Source of the DNA: Casuarina equisetifolia
Lineage: Eukaryota > Streptophyta > Magnoliopsida > Fagales > Casuarinaceae
Assembly: GCA_028551475.1 (NCBI GenBank)
Contig: CM052358.1
Location: 13,499,938-13,563,937 of the forward strand
Length of the DNA stretch: 64,000 bases
Direction: 5' to 3'
Shown in pieces: positions 42,231 to 54,345 of the stretch. The notes under the pieces were generated by a model, which was given only the letters and a program-made list of their open reading frames with translations, did not search any database and was not told the DNA's origin. Position 1 is the first letter of the stretch; the number at the start of each line of letters is the position of its first letter. A program made the translations under genes and the position numbers.

Positions 42231-44634
42231 ACAAAAACAAAAATTGAAAAAATTATCCAACTCAAAATCAACATTAAACCACATCCCTTTGAAAAGGATT
42301 ATGTATAAGATTTACCACACTCATTTGTGAACTCACTAGTTGAATTAAGCTTTTGAGATGTGTGTTGCATCACCCACACATATTTTTCACATGACACTCC
42401 ATGATCCTTGCCTTTTTATCGGCTAACTTCACTATCTAAATCAAGAATGCAATGGCCTCACACTTTGTGACCTTATTGTCTCCAAATCCTTTTGAATTTC
42501 ACATATTATGAAGAAAACCATTAATCTCAATATTTTTTTTTATTCAAATGGTTTCTAGTGACATGCCATGCAAGAGAAAATGGCTTTGCAATATTTCTCT
42601 TAGTTCTCTCAAGTTCTTTGAGTGAAAGCATAATCTTTCTTTTCCCTTTCAAGAATGGTATAGGTTTTTTTTTTTATAATTCTTGCAATTCTTGAAGTAT
42701 AAAAGGAAGTGATCATGAGGAAATGATGTATTTTGACACTTCTTAAAAAAACCCATAAAAGTTAATCATTAACCTTTTGAAACATAACACATTAATCAAA
42801 CAATCAACCTTTTGTTAATATCTTAATTGGAATTCTCTTTTACACTAAAAATATTATCTGAAGCACTTAAAATGCCATAGATATAACATTTATTTGAAGG
42901 AAAAGTTTGTTTGATCATTTTAACCTTACAACAAAACACACAATTAATTGTGCTTTCAATGATGATTTTTAATTTCTTGTTTTGAGTGCACTATGAAAAT
43001 GGTATTAACATTGTTCCAACATTAGTAGATGATCTTGAAAAGCAATATCTATAATATTAAACTTTTTTTTATCATAATCCAATAGGTTGATTTTATTACT
43101 AAAAAAAATGCTAATGGTGTGGACACCTAATCCTATATTGCTAAGGAACAGTCCCTAGTAAAATTTAAATATAACATGTGTCCTTTTCCTTTTAGCTAGC
43201 CTTTAGGTTAGATATAAGCTTTGGGACATGGTATAACCTCCCTTAACACCTTTATAGATACATTTCGAAAAAACATAGAATTCACATAGTTAAAGTGTTA
43301 CTAGTATGATATGGCTCAATCGAAACATATGGCTTAATGATTAGATTTAGAGCAAGGAATAAGCACGAGGGAAACATTTATGGTCTTATCAAAAGGGGAC
43401 CAGCACCTCTAGTCTCATTAGAAGGAGACGCCACCTCTATGGAAGGAAAATTCCAAGTTTACATTCACCAAAAGTCATATTCCTAATACATTGTTCTCCA
43501 CTTATGACATTTCTAACTTGGACTTAGGCTTGATACTAGCTTAAGCCTGACAACTTCTAAGGCCTAAACTTAGGCCCATAACATTCTATCCACCATCAAA
43601 CAAACCTTGTCCTCAAGGTTTGTGTACAAAACAATCTAACTATAAAGTAAACTAAATAAGGAAACTCAAAACCTAACTTAGCTTAAAATAGCCAATGTCT
43701 AAACAAAAGGAAACTAACAAAAACTCAATGCAAAATATGGTCCAATAAGATCCAAGGGACACAAAAGGAAATCCATAGACACCCCATGGGCATTTTTATC
43801 CTTGTAGAAAAGCTCCTTACCAACAATTAGTGATGATTTTTGCAAATTTGGAGGTTGTCCTTCATCTTGAAGCTTCAAAACAAAGTTGGCAAGTGATTCC
43901 TAACCCTATGCTTCCTTGTTGTGACTTATATGGACAACAAGGCTTATTGATTTTTCCTAAACACTTGCCCTAGTATGGGAAGCCACACCCCGTTTTGTTG
44001 CTCATTGGAGCACCTGAGTTAGTTTCAAAATTGTTAATTCCAAATCCACCTTAAAATCTATCAGGTTGAAAGGTCCTAAAAATAGATTTTCCCTTTTAGA
44101 CTATCTAGCCTCCATCTCTTCTTTTTCAACCAGACTTAAGCCACTTTTTCTTTTTATATCCCATGCAAGTAGCCAAACTTATGAGCTGTTTGAAAACTAC
44201 TCTCCATTCTTCTTTCCTAGTTGTCCCTTCCCTTATATTTCTTAAACTTTGAAAATTTGTATTTTTCTTGACATCCAATGCTATTGCTTTCTCACACCGA
44301 CTGATTTCTCTTATTAACCCTTCCAATAAATCACTAGCATTATAATTCATGTCTTTGACTACCCTCCACCAAATCTTTTTTGCATTACTTACTTGTTCAC
44401 TCACTTTTAAGTCACTAGGTTGATGGTTGGATGTCTAATCCTACATAGCCACGAAATTATTATTAGTAAAGTTTAATATAACAAATTCTTCCATTCCTTT
44501 GAAATAGCTTTTGGGTCGAATAAATGAAATATAAAGAAAGCTAACTAAGTCGTTTGTCATACAAGGATGTACCAAATAGATGAAGAAAATCAACTAACTC
44601 AATCTAGAATTTAGATGTTCAAATTATCTTTAGG
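42231..44634. other. Retroelement debris, orientation partly minus
   Basis: Around 43586-43625 the minus strand reads CTTGAGGACAAGGTTTG, then GATGGTGGATAGAATGTTATGG, the usual end of a gypsy pol region running into a 3' LTR. Segments near 43110-43210 and 44410-44500 resemble each other loosely (GTCTAATCCTA... TAGTAAA), perhaps LTR pieces. A minus ORF at 44126-44404 (92 codons) is rich in Lys/Glu and not recognised. Confidence 0.35.
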
Positions 44635-44650
44635 ATAACATAATTATTAT

Positions 44651-44774
44651 AGGGGCGAGGGCCCTGGTTCAGTGGTTAAAGACATTGAGCCAAACCCTAA
44701 TCGGTGAGTCCACCGGGTCATGGGTTTGAACCCCGTCCCTCCCCCTTCCCCGGGTGTGTGTGTTTAAAAAAAAA
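44651..44774 (+). mobile_element. tRNA-derived SINE with poly(A) tail
   Basis: A GC-rich 124-bp island in AT-rich DNA. An A box (TGGTTCAGTGG, 44665-44675) and B box (GGTTTGAACCCC, 44723-44734) have tRNA-like RNA polymerase III spacing, and an A-run follows. It is flanked by 16-bp direct repeats, ATAACATAATTATTAT (44635-44650) and ATAACATAATCATTAT (44775-44790), with one mismatch, the mark of LINE-driven target-primed insertion. It encodes no protein and cannot fold as a normal tRNA. Confidence 0.88.
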
Positions 44775-45082
44775 ATAACATAATCATTATCCATGTTTGG
44801 TGAAGCTTATCAATATATCAAATATAAGTCACTTAGTATCTCAAAGATTTTCAAACCTATATCTTTGTAGTTGCATTAACAATATTTTCATTAATTAATC
44901 AATTGTATTCTTTTTACTTAAATTTAGATAGCACAAACATATTTTCTATAGAATGTACATCTATTTAAATGTGACCATAATACATTTATATAATTTTGTC
45001 TTGTTCGAAATTTTGATGTTTTACTATTGGCCTATCCTCATTTGACAACAATTTTAAAAATTCCTTTAGCTTTGATACCCAT

Positions 45083-45439
45083 TGGTAGGAATTTGAGGTC
45101 ATACCGTTAACTACATAAGGATTGACATACCATAAACACAAAACAAACACTCAAATACAAGAAGATTTATGAAAGTTTAGATCAAATGATATCTTACTTT
45201 TCTTGTCAAGACTTATTATGACTTTCCTTCACTTGACCCTTTACAAACTTGGGCTACCTTAGTAATATGTTGCAAAATGGCTACAACAATGCTTAGTTAT
45301 TAATCTGTAGTCTATAATTAAGGTTTTCTAGCCTCACATTTATAAAAGGAAACCATAGTCTATAATTATCTAAATACCCTTATTTGTACTAAAGTTTTAT
45401 AATTATACTCCTACACTAATTTGTATAGTAATCCTAACA
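45083..45439 (-). repeat. Copia-like LTR, minus orientation, with adjacent PBS
   Basis: On the minus strand it opens TGTTAGGATTACTATAC, carries a TATAAA in CCTTTTATAAATG, and closes CAAATTCCTACCA. It is followed at 45082-45069 by ATGGGTATCAAAGC, close to the tRNA-iMet primer site TGGTATCAGAGC. So it looks like a 5' LTR whose element would extend to lower coordinates. No partner LTR was found, so the boundary calls rest on these signals only. Confidence 0.5.
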
Positions 45440-46949
45440 AACAACTTGTTCACAAAATACATTTTAGTTCCTGTGCAATCAACGTAAGTTTAATTCTTTT
45501 TAACATGATATACAAATCTCATATAAGTGAAAATGACATTAATAATCAAAAATTATACTAATGCCTATGAATACCATTCCTATTTTAGACATTAAAGTTT
45601 AAGAAATAACACTTGACCTCATCCAATTAACTCTTGCAATTTTTACTTTTGCTAGTACATAAGGATTTAAAGTAGAAAAAGAATACTATATGTGGCACAT
45701 TTTTTTATCTTATTAAAATTTTTTGAATTAACTTTGAAATCATTAAATCATAATTAGAAACAAATAAAGAGATAAAATATAAAAATGGTGTACAAAGCCA
45801 TTATCCATCATGGTTGTGAGATGATTTATTCATTCTTGAATTTGGTTAGAGGTGAATCTAGTCATCTCCATAAGTTAGGGAAGGAATCTTAAATAATAAA
45901 AATATTACTTTAACAAAATTAAATATTAATTTTTAAATTTTAGTGGTTTAACTTCAAATGAATATAAGCTCAAGAAAATCATCTTAATTTTTTTATTCAA
46001 TTTATTTAGTTGATTACAAGCCTCATTTCAAAGATTTACTTAAAAAAAATTGAAAGAATTTTTCAACTTCTTCTAATTTGTAAGTAAGACTTGAATGTAA
46101 ACTACTACTGAAAAGGAGACGAAGAAGTTGTCATTGTTTTTGTTAACTTATCTAATCTTTCACTCAAAACTCTAAAAATTAAGTTTTAATGTTAGACAAA
46201 AAGCATTTACTTAATATGAAAATCTTGAAGCTCATCATATCGTATCATATCTATGGGAAAAAGATAAATGCTTACAATGGATGTCATACATGATAAAAAG
46301 ATTAATCAATTGATTAAGAACATTTTGTATATCTCAAATGAACACTTAAAATTTGCTAATTTCCTAGATAATATTGTAACACTATAATGTTTCATGACAA
46401 GTTGTTGTTGGCAACACTAGGATAATGTTAGCAACTTATTCATTGTTACAATGATCACTATTGGGCTAATGTGAAAGAAATGATAATGTTGATACAGCAA
46501 AGTTACCATAACAATGGACATTGTGCATTTCCCTGTGACGTTGGAAACGCTTAAAGGCTAAGAACAATAGTTGTTATTCACTTAGAGACATGTAATCCAT
46601 TCACTCAAATGGACACTTTTCCATTGTGGCAATAACATTTCTTTTTATGTTTTAGCAGATGTAGCATGGCTTTCCTTCTCTACTCCACTTAAGCATCTTT
46701 AATAACATTTTTTCTTTGCATCTCCAGTAGCAACACATCTCAACATATTTCTTTTCATTTAAGGCTCAAGTTGCTTTCTTTTTCCATATGCTCATTGTTG
46801 TTACTCTTTACACAACAACATACAATTCAACATTGTTCATTTGCATTTGCACATTTCTCTTCTTGTCTTCTTGTTGAATTAACAAGTTTTCTTTATTGCA
46901 CATTGACATACAATCACTTGTTTTGCATCATGGTATAGTAGCAACAATA
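45440..46949. other. AT-rich intergenic DNA
   Basis: No long open frame and no recognised element. Confidence 0.4.
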
Positions 46950-46954
46950 TATTT

Positions 46955-48588
46955 TGTTGGAAAATAAGGGTTTTGTTTGTAACAAAATGTATTTATAAAT
47001 ATATTTGTTGAAATATGTTTTTCATAAGTGCAAAAGAAAATTATAAGAAGTAAAATGTGTACAAATTATAATATCAATCAATAATATTATAAAGTAATTG
47101 AGTTCCTACATTTCTTAATATAATGTCACTATATAGTGACATTGAGAAAGGATTTATTTAATTTCATTATATAATGTCTTGACAACAAAGCTTAATAAAT
47201 TGAAATTAAATATGTCATACATTATGATTAAGAAAAAATGATGTTTGCTTATGCTTTGATGAAGGTTAAAGTATATGACTTTATTTTTGGAACAAACCTT
47301 AGTTTTATCAAGAACTTATATTATATCATTCTTGGATTGATGTTATGATCTCAGCCTGGTTATATTTGGCCTGGTTGTGTTTTCGGTCCATGACCCGCTT
47401 ATCTATCAAGTAGATAGGTGAGCTTGGCTAGTGATGAAACTCACCATTTCATTAACATTCATTCTCACTTATTCACCTGATGCCCTATAAAGCATATTAT
47501 CAACGATTACCGAAATGAAAGAGTGAGAGAGATGGAGGAACGGTGTCGCTAGTGACCGAATCCTCATAAAGAGGATTTTTGATGAGATTGATGTTAGAAC
47601 AGTCTAATCTAAGTTGAAGAAGGAAGATTTGAAGGCTGATTTACTGTTCTAATGGGAAGATAGCTTCATCATTGAGGTTTGAAAAGTCTGAAACCTAGCT
47701 CTAATTTTTCTATTTAAGAAGAGCTATTCTATGGAGAAGGGTTTGACACTTACAACAATTTGAAGTTCTCTTTGAGTGAAGATTCTTTTATTGAGCTCAT
47801 CTTTTGATCATTCAATCTTTGTAACTTCCGGTGAAGTACAAGCCTACAGTGATATTATGATTAAATACTTATTCATTTGTTTATATCATCGATTGGATCT
47901 TGTATAACTCTGTTTATGTGTTGATTTCATTAAAAATACTTATTGCACATAAACATTGAAAGGAATTCGAAATCTTAATTTATTTCAATTTAAGGTTTTC
48001 ATGATAGGAGCTTAGAATTATTATAGTTACATCAAATCAGCTCCTATAGGTTATGGAATCTCGCAAATTGTCATATTAGTTGGGATTTGTAATTGATTTA
48101 TGATCTTTTGATCATATTATATAACATTGTACAAGAAATTCCTTGAAGAGGAATTGTTTGAGTTACAAAGAACATTTTCTCCTAACTTGGTTGAGTAAAG
48201 GAGACTTTAATCGGTTTAATTAAAGGAGAAGAGGGTAGACGTAGGACTTAAGGTGTGAGTACCAATCCACTGTGGTAAATTTGGTGTCAATCTCTTTGCT
48301 TACTATTGATCTAACCTTTTTATAATATTTACTACCTTATATTTTGTAAATTATCTATTCCTAACCTATTAGAATATTTGATACATATAAGTGTGATAAT
48401 ATTCTTGATAACGTGTTACCTGACTTGAAAGCAGAACTTCATATGTTTGAAATCTGTCCAATTTATATTGATATTATTTGTGTGACTTATCCAGCAAATT
48501 AAGTTGAGCATTTGTTAATATAATAGTTTTTTAAATTGTTGGTTATAACAATTCAACCCTCCTTCTTGCTAAGCTATAAAACCCAACA
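46955..48588 (+). repeat. Solo LTR (family S), plus orientation
   Basis: 1634 bp from TGTTGGAAAATAAGG to ATAAAACCCAACA. The last 450 bp match the layout of the copy at 50734-52404: TTTCTCCTAACTTGGTTGAG, AAAGGAGAAGAGGGTAGACG, and a terminal TTCAACCCTCCTTC. TATTT flanks both sides (46950-46954 and 48589-48593) as target duplication. It holds a perfect 22-bp palindrome at 47122-47143. No internal domain is present. Confidence 0.8.
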
Positions 48589-48756
48589 TATTTCTTTTTA
48601 CTTCTCGGCTATAGCATCTTTGTTTCTTTCTCTTCATGGTTTGCAATTTTTTTTCCTCTAGGTGTTCACTTTGCTATCAAGAGAACATCCATAATCCTTG
48701 GGGTATAAAAATTGATATACAAGTTGTGAATCTTAGCTTCTAAGGGGGGAATTGTT

Positions 48757-48960
48757 ATGGTACAAACTCGTCAACAAGCTATGACATAAAAAATTCAAGA
48801 ATTAAAGGTTTGCTTATCCAAGTTGGAAAATATGTAAAAGCTTGTTTTCAAAGATGAATGAGACAATGAACATAAAGAGGAAGAAAATAGGCAACGAATT
48901 TGACAAAATTGATGATAGACAGAAACAAGTGAAAAATAGTTAGAACAAAAAGAGGACTAA
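48757..48960 (+). pseudogene. Gypsy gag N-terminal remnant
   Basis: Begins MVQTRQQAM, then KIQELKVCLSKLENM, the typical opening of plant gypsy gag proteins (MVQTR...), and breaks into stops within about 30 codons. A purine tract (AAGGGGGGA) lies just upstream. Confidence 0.55.
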
Positions 48961-49294
48961 AAGCAATGTTGTTTCATGTCAACAATACATGGCCAACTTA
49001 GTTGTTAAAGAGTCCAAGAAATCTTCACAAGCCAAGAAATTAAAGGAATTAAATAAGACTATTGTCTCTCATTTATCATCTCCTTTCACTAAACTTATAA
49101 CCCACTTTATGGCACACTAACAGATAACAAGCTGATCTTCACAAGTTAAGTTTAAATTTTGAATTCTAAATTCTTCTTTTTAGTTGTATAAATCACTCAA
49201 GAGATTATGTACATGTACACTTGTATTATGCCTTTTTCATTCTTATCAAAGAACACGGTTTCTTACACCTTTTTGGCCCTTTCTTGCTTTTCAT

Positions 49295-52200
49295 TTTGGT
49301 ATCTAGAGCCTTCCAAACCGTTATTCTTCGTCAACCACACCAACTACTCTCCTCTCATGGCTGACAAACCAATTTATCCCTACCCCAACACCGTTAATGT
49401 TGCTAATTTTGTCACCATTAAACTCACAGAAACTAACTATTTACCATGGGTTACTCAAATGAAATCCTTGGTGAGAACTCAAAAGCTTATGGGCTTCTTA
49501 ACTGAAGAGATCATTAAGCCATCCCATGTAATTGTTACAAACGAGAAGGAGAAGAGAATCTAGCTTATGAGGCATTGATTTAAAGTGATGATTTGGTGAA
49601 AGTATGGCTTATTAGCACTTTGTCCAAACTGGTTTTAGGACTTGTGTTCAAGCTTGAAATAATTGCTGAAATTTGGGTTGTTCTTGCAAACCAGTTTGCT
49701 TTGAAGAATGAGGCTTGTGAATATGACCTTCTCTCTTAACTAAACCACTTGAGGAAATATAGCAAGTCTATGTCTACTTATTTAAGTGAATTTATTGTCA
49801 TATTAAACCAACTTAGTTCCATCAATAAACCTTTGTCCAATTCCAATAAGATCTTTAGCCTCTTTGAAAGACTTAAAACTAAATATGAGTCTTTTCAAGC
49901 AACAATGTTTTGCCCCCCAATGCTCCCTTATGCAAATGTTGTTTCCCAAGTGTAGGCATTTGACACATATTTGGTGCGCACTAATCCCAAGCCAAATGAA
50001 AACTTTGTCTTTGTAGCATAGAGGAATTTAGGACATGGAAGAGGCCAAACCCAAGGTCGTGGAGGATGAGGTAGTTAACAATTTTTGTTTCAAGGATGAG
50101 GCTTCCAACTAGTAGCTCAAAATGGTCGGACTACTCATCAAAAACTCTCAAGTAAGCTTGGTCACTAACCAACTCACCAGCAAAATACCACTAAGCCTCC
50201 TGTTACACATAAGATTTGCTCTAAACGTGGCCATACAGTAATGCAATGCTTTAAACGATTTGATCAGATCCATCAATTGGAAAAAGTGCTTACAGCTCTT
50301 ATTGCATTACATGTTGATGACCAAGGTGGAGATGATGGATGGGTGGCTGACTCAAGAGCCACTTCTCATGTAGTTGACAATGTCGGTAAGTTTAAGAAAT
50401 TCTCTCCCTACATTGGTAATGATACTATTATGGTTTGTAATGGAACTTGTGTTTTGATCATTTATATAGGGGAGACTTCTCTTAAGAATGGTGACATACC
50501 TCTTAAATTTGTGCTTGTGGTACCAGATATTAAAAAGGATCTTTTCTATGTTTTCAAACTTACTACTAATTTTCCTTGTAAAGTTGAGTTTGATAGGAAG
50601 CATGTTCTTATAAAGGATTAGCAGAGCAACAAAATCCTAGTATAGAGACTTAAGTGTAAAAGTTTGTACTTGTTGCCCTCAAACACTCTGTCCATCTTCT
50701 TTTCAACAAGGTAGTAATTTGCCACTTGGGATGTATTAGAATATATTTTAATGATATTAGAATATATAAATATTTTGATGATGAAAAATAATGGGTATTA
50801 TAATATGATAATATTATAATCATTTTGTTAAAATATATTAATGATCGAATGGAATTATAATATGAAAATATTATAATTAATATTTGATCATTTATAAGGT
50901 TTTTATAAGAAAAATAATGCTAAAATTGTATGCAGGAAATTGGGTTAGAATGAGCCCAGTCCGTAACTCAAACCTAGTCCAAAGAGGCACGACCCAGTCT
51001 AAAGTGTCCAACCCAGTCCAGAGAGATGCAACCCAGGCGCAAGCCCACATGAGCCAACCTAAAGCGTGACCCAGGTCTAGTTTGTGACCTGCAATCCAGA
51101 AGCATGTGCAACCTGCGAACAAGCCTGAAAATAGTCTGACCCGCGACCTACACGATGCTGTGACTTCGCCACTTCATTTGGCCGCTAATTTCAACTCCAA
51201 TCAATAGCTTGTTGGAAAGCTAATGAAGAGAATAAGATTTCTGTGAAGAAAAATCAAAGACCCACTGCTCAGAGAGAATTTATTTGAAGAAATTATGGAG
51301 TTTTTTGAGTTCTAGCCTTAATTGTTTAAAGGTGAAATTGGAAGCAGATTAAAGGATTTCTTAAGACGATTTAAATGGCTTTTGTAAGGAATAAGATGCT
51401 CTATCAATTTGTAAAGGACCTACAAAGATTAATTTCAAGATTGAAGAGAAATGATGAAGATTTGAGAAAGACCTAGAAACTCAACCCAGTAACCTGATTC
51501 TTTGGTCCACGAAGCTAACTTAAGTTATGGACTAAATAATGGTGTTTTGAAGCTTAATTTTGAACATCTTTAAACCAAAACAAAGTAGAAGCTATCTTTG
51601 AACTCATTGCCTCTTTAAACAACTCGAAATCCAGTCACCATCACTCTAGAATAGGAAGAAAATTAAAGATGTCAGAATGGCTAGTTTTTAAAGTTAAAGA
51701 GATGCATTTTTCACATATATTTAGCAGAGAAATAAAGGGAAATCATAGTCACATTTACTGAAAGATAAAGAAACGAAAATCCACTTGAAAAGCTTAAGTT
51801 GAAGTGAAATCTCATAGAAGTTCTTTCATTCCATTACTCTTTAAGTTTACTTGAGATTTCTACTTATAAATGTGCCGATTAAATTCTGAATATTGTTGTG
51901 CACATATACTTGTTTGTAAATTCAAAACCCTAACTTTATTATCATTTGGGGGTTTCATGATTAGGGCTTGATTAACTATTTGTTATCTTTAGAAAGCCCT
52001 TAGCTTAGCAATCTCCCATACACATTTCACTTCTTAAAGGAATTGCTTAAGTTTGTTAAAAGTTTAAGAAACTTTGACTTGTTGATGTGTGTTGAGACAC
52101 ATTGTATTGTAATCCTTAGTATAAGGATTTTTTAACTCCTTGAGGAGGAGTTGGAAAGTGTAGGAGAAAGTTTCTCCTAACTTTGTAGTAAAGTGAGCTT

Positions 52201-53330
52201 CAATCGGTTGTGTTGAAGGAGAAAAGGGTGGAAGTAGGTGAAAAATGGCCGAACCACCGTGTAAACTAGTGTCTCATACCTATTGTGTTTAATTATCTTT
52301 GAATACTTTATTTGATTGTAAAAAGTAATTGAATACAAATTAGAAGTGATTTTTTAAAGAGAAACCTAATTCACCCTCCTCTTAGGTTGCTATAGGATCC
52401 AACAGGATGTATGACATGCAAGACTAGATCATGCAAATTCAAAACTAGTCAATCTTTTGAAACGAAGGCAAAAAATCATTGTACATGGAACTACAAACTC
52501 ATTGTGCTCATCTTGTTGCCTTGGAAAGAGCACAAAGCTTCCTTTTGTGTTGTCACAAAATCGTTTTGGTGTACCTCTAGAAAGAATTCATTCGGATATT
52601 TAAGGTTCAACCTATGTTTTGTCATGCCAGAACTTTAAATATTATGTTATCTTTATAGATGATTTTACTAGATTTATGTGGTTTTATCCTTTACGTAAGA
52701 AGTTAGATTTATTTGAAGTCTTTGTTACTTTTTGTACAATGGTTGAAAAGCAACTTGGTTATTCAGTTAAAATTCTTCAATCAAATAATGCAGGTGAATA
52801 TATTAGTAATCAATTCTCTAACTATCTTGCTATGTATGACATTATTCAATAATTTTCTTGTCCTTATACACCTCAACAAAATGGTTTAGCTTATCAAAAG
52901 CATAGACATACCACAGAGCTTGGTTGCACAATGTTACTTTATGCTTGTATTCCAAAGCAATATTGGGTCAAAGCCTTCACCACTATTGTGTTTCTTATTA
53001 ATAAGTTGCTGACAACAAGTTTGGCGAATAAAACATCTTTTGATTTGCTTCATCATCTTGAACCAAATTATTCAATTCTTAACACTTTTGGTTGTGCATG
53101 TTATCCACACTTAAAAGAATCGGCTCTTGATAAGTTATCTTAACACTCGCTTCAATTTGTATTCTTAGGTTACAACAATCAGCATAAGGGATACAGGTGT
53201 TTCCATCAAACATCAAGGAGAGTCTTTCTTTCACGGCTTGTGATCTTTGATGAATCACTTTTTCCATTTCATATTTTGCTGCCTAATGACAATCTTATCT
53301 CTACCTCACAACCTGACATATCTCTCTTAC
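49295..53330 (+). pseudogene. Ty1/copia gag-pol pseudogene split by a solo LTR
   Basis: A primer-site-like TGGTATCTAGAGCC lies at about 49298-49311. A gag start follows at 49357 (MADKPIYPYP ... TETNYLPWVTQM). A protease region (WVADSRATSHVV, 50341) is next, with the active-site triplet reading DSRA instead of DSGA. The GAG-pre-integrase CHLG is cut at 50733 by the solo LTR 50734-52404. After the LTR come integrase (YYVIFIDDFTRFMWFYPL at 52632; LQSNNAGEY; the YTPQQNG-type segment) and its C-terminal part to about 53330. Reverse transcriptase and RNase H are missing. Stops and shifts are common. Confidence 0.85.
50734..52404 (+). repeat. Solo LTR (family S), plus orientation, inside copia pol
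   Basis: 1671 bp from TATTAGAATATATTTTAATG (TG end mutated to TA) to GCTATAGGATCCAACA. It has a perfect GGATG duplication (50729-50733 and 52405-52409). Removing it and one GGATG restores the reading direction of the host copia pseudogene. It is the reverse-complement relative of 16950-18634 over its whole length. Confidence 0.88.
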
Positions 53331-53385
53331 CTCAAGCCATTAATTATTATCCTATAAGCCATTTGTTGTTTAAACATAAGTATAG

Positions 53386-54345
53386 CTCTTGTCACTTTAG
53401 CAAGGCATGAACGTATAATATGTAATTCCTTGAATTAGACTTTGATTCGTAAGGGGAAAATAACTTGAAATGGCTTAAATTAAGCATGGTCTTGAAAAGG
53501 CATGTAAAACACTTTTAAGTTTCTAAAGGGCTTAAAGGACACCCGTTTTGTGATGGCTAAAATGGGTTATTGTTTTATTGGGACTGAACAGCATGTTGCC
53601 TAGGACAGGCTTGAAGGCAAATTGATTTAGAGGGGAGTTAATGGCTTTTCAATGTAAAATGACAAAAATGACATTACATGTAAAAATTGTCCAAATTTCA
53701 TTTATGTTAGGAATGACATGAACGAAGTATTGATCAAATGGAATTCCATAACTTATGGGTTCAAAAGGCTAAATAACATGTGTTTATAGAAGTCATAAAG
53801 CAAAAATAAAGGATGAAGATAACAAAGAAGACAAGTGACTCCAAAAATCCACCAAGGAGATGTCATTTTAGTGTGTACACGTAACCCACATTTTGCCATA
53901 ATGTGAGTGTAATTCTTGTCACTTTAGCAAGGCTTAACATTAGATATGTAATGCCATGAATCAAACTTTGATTTTCAAAGGGTAAAGTAAGTTGACATGT
54001 CTTATACGAAGCATAGTATTGAAAATGCATATAAATTGCTTGGTTTTCAAAGAGTTTAAGAGCTACTTCTTTTGAGATGGCTGAGATGGGCTATTATGTT
54101 TGTTAGGTGTAAAAAAATGTCATTCAATAAGGGCTTGAACGCAAATTGATTTAGGGGGAAGCTTTAAGTTTTCAAAGTAAAATCAGGCAAATCACATTAT
54201 GTGTGTGAATTGCTGAAATTTAATTCCTATTAGAATGACAAATGAAATACTAATTACATTGAATTTGATAGCCTGTGGGTTTAAAAGGCTAAATACTTTT
54301 ATATATATATATATATAAGACATAAATAAAAAATAAAGTATGAAT
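53386..54345 (+). repeat. Diverged two-copy direct repeat (about 440 bp each)
   Basis: Copy 1 (53386-53825) and copy 2 (53912-54345) share ordered blocks: CTTGTCACTTTAGCAAGGC, GGCAAATTGATTTAG or CGCAAATTGATTTAG, and AAAAGGCTAAATA. An (AT)n run sits in copy 2 at 54300-54316. Function unknown; no long ORF. Confidence 0.7.

Noticed and set aside
44126..44404. 92-codon Lys/Glu-rich ORF on minus
   Set aside because: No family recognised and surrounded by retroelement debris; not enough to call a gene.
44651..44774. Possible tRNA gene
   Set aside because: A and B boxes are present, but there is no cloverleaf; a poly(A) tail and long target duplications show a SINE.
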